64,000 nt of DNA from NCBI GenBank assembly GCA_905203555.1, contig CAJKWK010000009.1, forward strand, positions 1 through 64,000, in the 5' to 3' direction. The translations under genes were made by a program, and so were the position numbers. Source of the stretch: an uncultured Lachnospiraceae bacterium. Its GTDB lineage: Bacteria; Bacillota; Clostridia; Lachnospirales; Lachnospiraceae. Positions 26,540 through 33,310 of this stretch are shown here, in pieces (position 1 is the stretch's first letter; each line of letters begins with the position of its first letter). The notes beneath the pieces were generated by a model. That model had not been told where the DNA came from and searched no databases. It worked only from the letters and a program-made list of their open reading frames with translations.

Positions 26540-27364
26540 TTATTTCTGATTTTGTTTTCGATATTCACTCGGCAGCATCCCATATTTTTTCTGAAATGCC
26601 TTTGCAAATGCTCTGCTGTTTGGAAACCCATTGTTCAAAGCCACCTCGCTCAACGTGTGATCTGTGCGGCACAGTTCCCCCACTGCATACTCCACCCGCA
26701 CACTCTGCAAATAATCTTTATAATTAATTCCCGCATACTTCTGAAACATTCTGGACAAATATGCCGGAGCATAGCCAAAAATCTCCGCCAGAGATTCCAA
26801 CGACAATTCTTCCTGATAATGCTCCTTTATATAATTAGTAATCAACGTCAATCTATTCAACTTCCGATTCTGTTTCAGCAATTCTTCTCTGACATCCAAT
26901 TCCCGATACTTTGTCACCAACAGATACAAAAGCATATAGTATCCGCTCTTCACACGCATCTCATATCCGGCCGCTTTCTCCGTATATATTTTGTACATCT
27001 CTTCCACCAATCGCATCACCTCGGCGTCCTGAGTCGTAGATTCGTGAGTAAACCGAATATACTGTTCTTCCGTAAAATAATCCTGAAATGTTTTCAGTGC
27101 CATCTGAACGACAACCGTCTGATTGGGACAAGGCGCATCAATTGCATGAATCTCATTAGAATTCACAATCACAAACTCTCCCGGATGCAATTGCTGTTCT
27201 ATATCATTCAGATAAAACGTCAGACTCCCTTTAAATACTGCAAAAATCTCAATTGACCGGTGCCAATGCCTGTCCCGAAAATAATTTCCATGTTCCCCTT
27301 CAAATAAAAACATCTTAAATGGCAGATCTTCATTTGGCACAATCACTTCATGGTTATATTGCAT
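26540..27364 (-). CDS. AraC-family transcriptional regulator
   Basis: A 274-residue regulator. The N-terminal cupin domain (HWHRSIEIFAVFKGSLTFYLND, HPGEFVIVNSNEIHAI) should bind a sugar or derivative. The C-terminal pair of helix-turn-helix motifs covers about 175-270 (LESLAEIFGYAPAYLSRMFQ and FPNSRAFAKAFQKKYG). GGAGGAAAATC precedes the ATG at 27364; a reading to 27499 would run through the tRNA promoter. It is the likely activator of DUF4867-isomerase-xylB, which begin 134 bases downstream on the same strand. Confidence 0.93.
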   Translation of the reverse strand: MQYNHEVIVPNEDLPFKMFLFEGEHGNYFRDRHWHRSIEIFAVFKGSLTFYLNDIEQQLHPGEFVIVNSNEIHAIDAPCPNQTVVVQMALKTFQDYFTEEQYIRFTHESTTQDAEVMRLVEEMYKIYTEKAAGYEMRVKSGYYMLLYLLVTKYRELDVREELLKQNRKLNRLTLITNYIKEHYQEELSLESLAEIFGYAPAYLSRMFQKYAGINYKDYLQSVRVEYAVGELCRTDHTLSEVALNNGFPNSRAFAKAFQKKYGMLPSEYRKQNQK

Positions 27365-27443
27365 TGATTTTCCTCCAAACCATCGCTTTTCGACTTTCCT
27401 AATCTTATTTTTATTATAATATTGAATTTTTTCAAAAAAAGTC

Positions 27444-27472
27444 TTGCATTCCGCTGCCGCTTGTGATATTAT
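27444..27472 (+). promoter_or_regulatory. Promoter of tRNA-Glu/tRNA-Cys
   Basis: TTGCAT, a 17-base spacer and TGA-TATTAT (extended -10). A small hairpin, GTCGCT with AGCGAC, follows at 27481-27497 in the leader. Confidence 0.75.
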
Positions 27473-27510
27473 AATTATCGGTCGCTGTCTGAGCGACAAA
27501 TCAATATTTC

Positions 27511-27582
27511 GGCTCCATGGTCAAGCGGTTAAGACATCGCCCTTTCACGGCGGTAACACGGGTTCGATTCCCGTTGGAGTCA
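27511..27582 (+). tRNA. tRNA-Glu (UUC)
   Basis: Complete 72-nt cloverleaf. The anticodon loop CTTTCAC gives anticodon TTC; the T arm contains GGTTCGATTCC. The terminal CCA is not encoded. Confidence 0.97.
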
Positions 27583-27676
27583 CTACGTCGTCTGGTAAGT
27601 TTACAAAGCTCACTAACGGCGACGACACGCATCGCACGTAAGCACGCAAAAGACGCATGCTAAGTGCTCATAGTTA

Positions 27677-27748
27677 GGCGCAGTAGCCAAGTGGTAAGGC
27701 GTGGGTCTGCAACACCCTGATTCACCGGTTCAAATCCGGTCTGCGCCT
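27677..27748 (+). tRNA. tRNA-Cys (GCA)
   Basis: Complete cloverleaf with acceptor GGCGCAG/CTGCGCC and anticodon loop CTGCAAC (anticodon GCA). CCA is not encoded. It is co-transcribed with tRNA-Glu 94 bases upstream. Confidence 0.96.
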
Positions 27749-27751
27749 CTT

Positions 27752-27795
27752 AAAAAAGGCTGACACACTAAAGATTAGTGCGTAGCCTTTTTTTG
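27752..27795 (+). terminator. Terminator of the tRNA-Glu/Cys unit
   Basis: AAAGGCT with AGCCTTT and an inner CACTAA with TTAGTG form a hairpin followed by seven T. Confidence 0.85.
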
Positions 27796-27888
27796 TGCAA
27801 AAATTTATCTGGCATTCAAATATCAAAAAAGAGCCTCATCAATCAGACAAAAAGGGGGCCGATCCACTTTTTCCCTTTATTGTAAGAT

Positions 27889-28647
27889 TTAAAATGCTGT
27901 CCAGCCTCCGTCAACAGCAAGAATCTGACCGCTGACAAAAGAAGACTCATCACTGGCAAGGAACAATGCCGCATTCGCAATATCAATTCCTTCTCCCATT
28001 CCCGGCATAAGTGCTTGAACACCTTGAATCCTTGTATAGCCATCTACATTTGGCGCTCCCATTGATGTACCGATTTCCGTGTTGATTCCACCCGGAGCGA
28101 TCACATTGCAACGAATATTTTCTTTCCGATACGTAAAAGCTGTGTGACGACATATCGCATTTACCGCCGCTTTTGATGCGCCATAGATTGCGCCGGCAGC
28201 TTGATGTTTTGCGCCAACCGAAGAAATCGTAATGATATTTCCTCCATTTCCTTGAGCAAGAAATACATTCACCGCTTTTCTCATTGCGGCAAAAGGACCG
28301 TATACATTTACTCCCATAACAAAATCATATTTTTCATCCGTGCTATTCGCAACAGTTGACATATCATCCATAACACCGGCATTATTTACTAATACGTCTA
28401 ATTTTCCGAATTCTTTTACACAAGTGTCGATCATATCTTCACACACTTCTTTATTAGAAATATCTCCTACATACGGGATGATTTTTCCTGTTTCACCTGC
28501 CAAAGACTCTGCAAGCGCATCCAGTCTTTCTTTCCGTCTTGCAACAGCGATAACAGAAGCTCCTTCTTTCACAAATGTTTCAACAATAACTTTCCCCATT
28601 CCGGAAGAAGCTCCGGTCACTACGATTGCTTTGTTTTCTAATCTCAT
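27889..28647 (-). CDS. SDR-family NAD(P)-dependent oxidoreductase
   Basis: A 252-residue classical short-chain dehydrogenase/reductase. The Rossmann motif TGASSGMG is near residues 12-19, NNAG near 85, the catalytic Ser in ITISSVG and the YxxxK in YGASK; the C terminus ends SGQILAVDGGWT. AGGAGG precedes the ATG at 28647; extension to 28827 would run through the divergent regulator. It is divergent from the TetR-type gene with a shared operator region. The substrate is unknown; bile acid or other hydroxysteroid oxidation is common for such gut SDRs but not shown here. Confidence 0.9.
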   Translation of the reverse strand: MRLENKAIVVTGASSGMGKVIVETFVKEGASVIAVARRKERLDALAESLAGETGKIIPYVGDISNKEVCEDMIDTCVKEFGKLDVLVNNAGVMDDMSTVANSTDEKYDFVMGVNVYGPFAAMRKAVNVFLAQGNGGNIITISSVGAKHQAAGAIYGASKAAVNAICRHTAFTYRKENIRCNVIAPGGINTEIGTSMGAPNVDGYTRIQGVQALMPGMGEGIDIANAALFLASDESSFVSGQILAVDGGWTAF

Positions 28648-28681
28648 TTTCTTATCCTCCTGACGTTTATACTTTACTTTT

Positions 28682-28709
28682 ATTATAAAGCTTGTTAGGA
28701 TAAAGTCAG
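28682..28709 (-). promoter_or_regulatory. Promoter of the SDR gene
   Basis: CTGACT, a 16-base spacer and TATAAT on the minus strand, about 35 bases before the start codon. Confidence 0.45.
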
Positions 28710-28720
28710 CCAACAAAATA

Positions 28721-28732
28721 CGACATTTGTCG
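28721..28732. promoter_or_regulatory. Inverted repeat between divergent SDR and TetR genes, candidate operator
   Basis: CGACA-TT-TGTCG lies in the 112-bp divergent gap, just upstream of the SDR -35 box and 28 bases before the regulator start. It is flanked by GATAA and TTATC as an outer arm pair. Confidence 0.45.
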
Positions 28733-28759
28733 GTTATCTTAAAAAGGAAAGAAAAATAA

Positions 28760-29314
28760 ATGGATAAACGGATTTTAAAAAGTGAACATGCCATAAAAAC
28801 TGCATTTCTTCGATTATGCCGAAACAAAGATCCTCATAGAATTTCGGTTGTTGACTTATGCAAAGAAGCAAAAATCAACCGATCCACTTTCTACGAACGA
28901 TATGGATATATCGATAACCTTATCTATGATATTCTTTTAAATGAGGTAAAAAAAATATGTGAAATCAATCCGGAAACATCTACGGAAAACCTGCAAGTCT
29001 TGAATAAAGATGTTATCCGGCATTATTTAAATAATTTTATAAAAAATGAGATCATTAAACTATTTTGTAATTGTGAACGAAGTGAACGTTATTGCCAACA
29101 GATCATCGAACTTCATGTGCAGATCACATTAAATCAGGAGTCTGATCCTCACCTCTTTTATCCCGCATATTTTCAAAATACCGGTGTTGTCAGTATGGTT
29201 CTGAAATGGATGAAAGATCAAATGCCTGTTTCTATCGACGAAATGACCGAAATCATATACCAATTTTCAAAAGCCATGTTTCTTGATTATAAAAAGGGGA
29301 GCTTCTATAATTAA
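28760..29314 (+). CDS. TetR/AcrR-family regulator
   Basis: A 184-residue regulator. The N-terminal helix-turn-helix covers about 10-55: AIKTAFLRLC, then ISVVDLCKEAKINRSTFYERYGYIDNL. The remaining helices form the ligand and dimer domain, with no specific family signature. It is divergent from the SDR gene and shares its 112-bp control region, so it most likely represses the SDR gene and itself. An A/G-rich AAAAAGGAAAG stretch precedes the start. Confidence 0.88.
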   Translation: MDKRILKSEHAIKTAFLRLCRNKDPHRISVVDLCKEAKINRSTFYERYGYIDNLIYDILLNEVKKICEINPETSTENLQVLNKDVIRHYLNNFIKNEIIKLFCNCERSERYCQQIIELHVQITLNQESDPHLFYPAYFQNTGVVSMVLKWMKDQMPVSIDEMTEIIYQFSKAMFLDYKKGSFYN

Positions 29315-29471
29315 TTGATTCCGCAGTTCGTCACATAAAGTAAGAATAATATAGACACAGTAAAAAAAGACCGGATGCCCCTTGCAGAACTTCCCGTCCA
29401 TTCTCTCCGTTTTTCCAAACCATTCCTGTTTCTTGATGTCACACATATCCTTTTTCCTGCTCTTAACCTGC

Positions 29472-29867
29472 TTATTTAATAAACTTATCAATCGCCTGAT
29501 TCAGCAGCTCAATCGCTTCCTTGTCATTTTCTTCAACCGCTTCTACAATACAGTGATTAATATGATTTTTCAAAACCAATTTTCCTGTATTATTGATTGC
29601 TGAACGCACCGCCGCCAACTGAATCAACACTTCACTGCAATCCTCATCCCGTTCTACCATTCGCTTGACAGACTCCAAATGCCCAATCGCTTTTGAAAGT
29701 CGATTCACAACCGCCCGCTTCTCTTCTGTACTGTGGACATGATGATGCTGTCCATGGTCATGCTCATGACCATGGTCGTGATTGTGATCGTGATCGTGAT
29801 TGTGGTTATGATCATGCTCGTGTGTATGTGATAATTTCTGTTCACACTCCTGTGAATATGTACTCAT
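29472..29867 (-). CDS. CsoR-family metal-sensing repressor with a histidine-rich N-terminal tail
   Basis: A 131-residue DUF156 (CsoR/RcnR) protein. The helical core starts near residue 48 and carries C77, H102 and C106 in the exact spacing of the copper-sensor CsoR (C-x24-H-x3-C). RcnR would have His at the last position. Residues 14-45 hold 17 histidines, mostly alternating with Asp or Asn, unlike the plain family members of 85-100 residues. The tail probably buffers or delivers metal ions. It lies downstream of the ABC importer on the same strand. Which metal it senses is unproven; no copper ATPase or chaperone is adjacent. Confidence 0.88.
   Translation of the reverse strand: MSTYSQECEQKLSHTHEHDHNHNHDHDHNHDHGHEHDHGQHHHVHSTEEKRAVVNRLSKAIGHLESVKRMVERDEDCSEVLIQLAAVRSAINNTGKLVLKNHINHCIVEAVEENDKEAIELLNQAIDKFIK
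29733..29828 (-). repeat. 6-bp-period repeat encoding the His-Asp/His-Asn tail
   Basis: Alternating CAT/CAC and GAT/GAC/AAT codons give a near-periodic 6-bp pattern through residues 14-45 of the CsoR-family gene. Confidence 0.8.
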
Positions 29868-29896
29868 CTTTTTATTCCCTCTTCAGCTATGTATTG

Positions 29897-30040
29897 ATGC
29901 AATCATTATACCACTAACGCAGACAAGGAAGCGCCCGCAGGGCATTTACTTGTCAAGTAGTGGATTGCCGGGTATAATCTGCAACAAGGTTGCAGCAAGC
30001 CGATAAATCGGCTTGGATTGCATGTAATGCAATCATTATA
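29897..30040. repeat. Direct repeat pair flanking a hairpin-rich spacer between the ABC genes and the CsoR gene
   Basis: ATGCAATCATTATA occurs at 29897-29910 and again at 30027-30040; the second copy includes the stop codon of the ATPase gene. On the minus strand the first copy supplies TGG-TATAAT, an extended -10 box about 38 bases before the CsoR-family start. Between them lie AAGCCGA/TCGGCTT, TTGCAT/ATGCAA and GCCC-GCA-GGGC inverted repeats; the last (29933-29943) is a candidate operator. Confidence 0.55.
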
Positions 30041-30653
30041 TCATTTCCACCAATCGCGTGCAAACACATTCCAGCAATTCCCTGTCATGACTGACTACGA
30101 GCATCCCAATATTTCTCCGACTCGTTTCTTCTATTAAGAAATGCCATATCCGGCTCTGCGTAATCAAGTCCAACATTGTACTGATTTCATCTGCCAGCAG
30201 AAACTGTGTTCGTTTCCCCAGCGCTCTTGCAATACAGAATCGCTGTAATTCCCCACCGGACAATTCCGACGGAAACCGTGTCATCCACTCCTGTCGAATC
30301 CCCAGCGCTTCCAATATCCTTTCCTCCACCTCATCCCCTTCTGCAATGACATCTCTCATGCGAAGAAGTGGATTCACTGCCTGTTCCGGCTGCTGCCAGA
30401 TCATCTGCACCGGACAATATCTCGGATACGCCGTCAGCGGTTTTCCATCCAAAAGAATTTCACCGGCATCCGCCTGTAAATATCCCGCCAACAACCTGCA
30501 CAACGTTGTTTTTCCAAATCCGCTCGGAGCGATTAAGCCCACTCGCTCTCCATCTTCCACAGCTAAACTAAAATCTCTCAGAATCTGTTTCCCCTTGCTT
30601 CGCTCACCTCGGCATTGATACGAAAACGACAACTGTTTTACTTCCAATTTCAT
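30036..30653 (-). CDS. ABC transporter ATP-binding protein (DppF/NikE type)
   Basis: A 205-residue ATPase, second of two in the importer. Walker A reads APSGFGKT at 42-49, with Ala in place of the first Gly; the Q loop is WQQPEQ, the signature LSGGELQR, and Walker B FLLADEIS. It is shorter than DppF (about 330), lacking the usual C-terminal oligopeptide extension. It lies 4 bases after the first ATPase gene. It pairs with that subunit to power import across the membrane. Confidence 0.9.
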   Translation of the reverse strand: MKLEVKQLSFSYQCRGERSKGKQILRDFSLAVEDGERVGLIAPSGFGKTTLCRLLAGYLQADAGEILLDGKPLTAYPRYCPVQMIWQQPEQAVNPLLRMRDVIAEGDEVEERILEALGIRQEWMTRFPSELSGGELQRFCIARALGKRTQFLLADEISTMLDLITQSRIWHFLIEETSRRNIGMLVVSHDRELLECVCTRLVEMI

Positions 30654-30657
30654 TGTT

Positions 30658-31473
30658 TCATTTCCCCTGTTTTATTTCATATTCAAATTCATGTTTCGGC
30701 ATCGCCCGCCACAACGCCTTTGTATACGGATGTTTTAACGTAAGCTCCTGTGCAAAATCCTCCGGCAAAGCCTCATCGATCGTTTTGCCATCATAAAATA
30801 CAACAATCCGGTCCGCCGTCTCTATCGCAAGCTGCAAATCATGGGTAATCATCAGCACTCCCGCTCCCATATCCGCCAACTCCCGAAAATGTCCCATCGC
30901 ACGCTTTGCCGTTTTCAAATCCAACCCCGGTGTCGGTTCATCTGCGATCACCAGTTTCGGATTCTCAATCATTGCCGTGGAAATCAAAATCCGCCGGTTC
31001 ATCCCTCCCGATAATTCAAACGGATAGAGTGTTTCCACTTCCTCTTTCAAATGATACCGCTTAAAAATATCCCTTAGCTTCTGTCTCGTCTGTTCATCTT
31101 TTCGCCCTCTGCGAATCTGACGACCTACTTTCATCAAAGGGTCCAGATACTCCAGACTCTGAGGAACCAAAACAATTTCCCGCCCACGCAGCTGCTCCTG
31201 CCGCTCCTTCGTCAACCGCTCCCCACAGTACAGAATTTCTCCGCTCATGCATGCATTGTACGGAAGCAGTCCCATTACCGCATGTGCCAGAAGACTCTTG
31301 CCGGAACCGCTTGCCCCTACAACCGCTACCATTTCACCTGCACATACTTCCAGATCCATTCCACGCACCGTTTCAAATGTTCGTTGCTTCAAGCCCCGCT
31401 CATATTGAGTAAACGAGATTCTCAAATTTTGTATCTTTAATAGTTTCTTTTGTTCCTGATTCATATCACTCAT
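30658..31473 (-). CDS. ABC transporter ATP-binding protein (DppD/NikD type)
   Basis: A 271-residue ATPase, first of the pair. Walker A is GASGSGKS, the signature LSGGMNRR, and Walker B LVIADEPTPGLD, with an H loop in MITHDLQLA. The C terminus carries only a short form of the oligopeptide/dipeptide extension (LKHPYTKALW). The ATG at 31473 overlaps the upstream permease stop by 8 bases, with GGGGAG just before, so translation is coupled. Confidence 0.92.
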   Translation of the reverse strand: MSDMNQEQKKLLKIQNLRISFTQYERGLKQRTFETVRGMDLEVCAGEMVAVVGASGSGKSLLAHAVMGLLPYNACMSGEILYCGERLTKERQEQLRGREIVLVPQSLEYLDPLMKVGRQIRRGRKDEQTRQKLRDIFKRYHLKEEVETLYPFELSGGMNRRILISTAMIENPKLVIADEPTPGLDLKTAKRAMGHFRELADMGAGVLMITHDLQLAIETADRIVVFYDGKTIDEALPEDFAQELTLKHPYTKALWRAMPKHEFEYEIKQGK

Positions 31474-32299
31474 GCACACTCCCCGGATCTGTTAATTTCC
31501 GCAGATTCTCTCCCATTGTATAAAATAATCCCACGACCACGACCAATAGCACTCCCGGAAATACTGCCAGCCACCACTGTCCTGTCACCAGATATCGCAT
31601 AGCCTCTGACAAGATCACTCCGATTGCCGGCTGCTCGGAAGATAAACCAAATCCCAAAAATGTTACGCTCGCTTCATGCAAAATCGCATGCGGAAACAGC
31701 AACACCAATCCCACAAAAAACTGCGGCAGCAAATGTGGCAACATATGTTTCCGAACAAGATACCATTTACTCTTTCCCAGTTTTTCTGCGATCTGAATAT
31801 AAGGACTTTCCCGAAGCTGAATCACTTCTGCCCGAATCACTCTCGCCAGCGATGGCCAATGCGTCAGAGCAATCCCTACCGCCACGCCTCGAAATCCTTT
31901 TCCAAGTGCAACCGATATCAAGATCAGCAGCAAGATATGCGGCACTCCCATGATCCAGTCAATACAAAACGAAACAACCTCATCCGCCGTCTTCCCCATA
32001 GTCGCCGAAACAACTCCGAGAACCAACGCAATCACTGCACTTACGCCTGCCGAAATCACCCCAAGTAAAATACTGACAGAAAGTCCTTTGAGGGTTCTCG
32101 CCAGCATATTTCTTCCAAGCCAGTCTGTTCCAAACAGATAGGTAAGACACGGAGCCAGATTTTTTCTGGAAAAATCAGTTTCTACCGCCGCTTCCGTACA
32201 GAAACTCCCTCCTATACAAACACAAAGTAAAAATATAGTTGCCGCAATCAATCCTGCCAAAACACGTTCTCTGCGGTTTCTCAAACGTTTCTTCTTCAT
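31466..32299 (-). CDS. ABC transporter permease (DppC/NikC type)
   Basis: A 277-residue permease with about six membrane segments. The N-terminal FGTDWLGRNMLART and the EAA loop (HWPSLARVIRAEVIQLRESPYI) are hallmarks of the DppC/NikC subfamily. It overlaps the start of the first ATPase gene by 8 bases and the end of the first permease gene by 4 bases, so the importer genes are translationally coupled. Confidence 0.93.
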   Translation of the reverse strand: MKKKRLRNRRERVLAGLIAATIFLLCVCIGGSFCTEAAVETDFSRKNLAPCLTYLFGTDWLGRNMLARTLKGLSVSILLGVISAGVSAVIALVLGVVSATMGKTADEVVSFCIDWIMGVPHILLLILISVALGKGFRGVAVGIALTHWPSLARVIRAEVIQLRESPYIQIAEKLGKSKWYLVRKHMLPHLLPQFFVGLVLLFPHAILHEASVTFLGFGLSSEQPAIGVILSEAMRYLVTGQWWLAVFPGVLLVVVVGLFYTMGENLRKLTDPGSVHE

Positions 32300-33303
32300 A
32301 ACCGCGCACCCCCTTTTCGAATTCTGGGGTCCACGATTCGATAAAGCACATCTGCGATTAAATTTCCACCAAACACAAATAAGGCGCTTACCACCGTAAC
32401 CGCCATCAGTAAAGGCATATCACTTCCAAGCCCGGCCGCAACCGCCGCCTGTCCAAGCCCCGGATAAGAGAATACCTGCTCCACCAGAACAGAACCACCA
32501 AAAATCTCACTAATAGAGGCAAACTGCAAGGTCATCGCCGGAAGAAGAATATTTCTCAGTCCATGATTCCAAAACAGTTTCCAGCCCTTTTCTCCCCTCG
32601 CCCGGGCAAACAGCATATACTCACTTTCTGCAATTTCAATCATTTTCTCACGCGTATGCAGCGCAATATTTGCAATACCGGTAATACTCAGCGTCACTGC
32701 AGGCAATATAAAATGCTGTATACGATCCAGAAAAGTAACATCCGCAGCCGCCACACCAATCGGTACACTTAGTCCGATCGGGAAAATTTTCAGCCATACG
32801 CCAAAAACCATCAGCAAAAGCATTGCCAGCCAAAACGCAGGCGTGCTGGATATCACCAGACAATACCCTTTGATCCAGCGGTCAACCCGCCTGCCCTGAT
32901 TCATGCCCGCTGCCGCTCCCAATGCAACTCCCAGCACTCCGGACAGCACCCATGCAGTCACCATAAGCAGCAAAGAATTCTGAAGTCGTACCGCCAGCAC
33001 CTCCCCCACCGGCTGACGGTACAAAAGTGACACTCCCATATCCCCCCTCACAAAATCTCCCAGCCAGGATATGTATTGTTTCAATGGATTTTCTCCGGTT
33101 CCCCAGTATGTTTCCAATTTTGCAACCTGTTCCGCACTCATCGACCCAAGTGCCGCCTGCCCCACATTTGCCTGCAGCGGGTCAATCGGCGATGCCTTCA
33201 TCAAAACAAACGCCGTCACACTGGTAAACAACAGCAAGAGCAACAGGCGGACCAATTTTCTCACAATTACTCTTGCATATCTTCTTGTATCCTTCTCTTT
33301 CAT
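32296..33303 (-). CDS. ABC transporter permease (DppB/NikB type)
   Basis: A 335-residue permease. The N terminus (YARVIVRKLVRLLLLL) and the long extracytoplasmic segment after the first helix are typical of DppB/NikB. The EAA loop lies at about 205-225 (LHTREKMIEIAESEYMLFAR) and the C terminus reads DVLYRIVDPRIR. It follows the binding-protein gene by 7 bases. Confidence 0.93.
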   Translation of the reverse strand: MKEKDTRRYARVIVRKLVRLLLLLLFTSVTAFVLMKASPIDPLQANVGQAALGSMSAEQVAKLETYWGTGENPLKQYISWLGDFVRGDMGVSLLYRQPVGEVLAVRLQNSLLLMVTAWVLSGVLGVALGAAAGMNQGRRVDRWIKGYCLVISSTPAFWLAMLLLMVFGVWLKIFPIGLSVPIGVAAADVTFLDRIQHFILPAVTLSITGIANIALHTREKMIEIAESEYMLFARARGEKGWKLFWNHGLRNILLPAMTLQFASISEIFGGSVLVEQVFSYPGLGQAAVAAGLGSDMPLLMAVTVVSALFVFGGNLIADVLYRIVDPRIRKGGARL

Positions 33304-33310
33304 TTCTCTC

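Noticed and set aside
29733..29828. CRISPR-like or satellite repeat
   Set aside because: It is the coding sequence of the histidine tail; period 6, no spacers.
29472..29867. RcnR (nickel/cobalt) assignment for the CsoR-family protein
   Set aside because: The third metal position is Cys106, as in CsoR, whereas RcnR has His there; the His tail alone is not enough.
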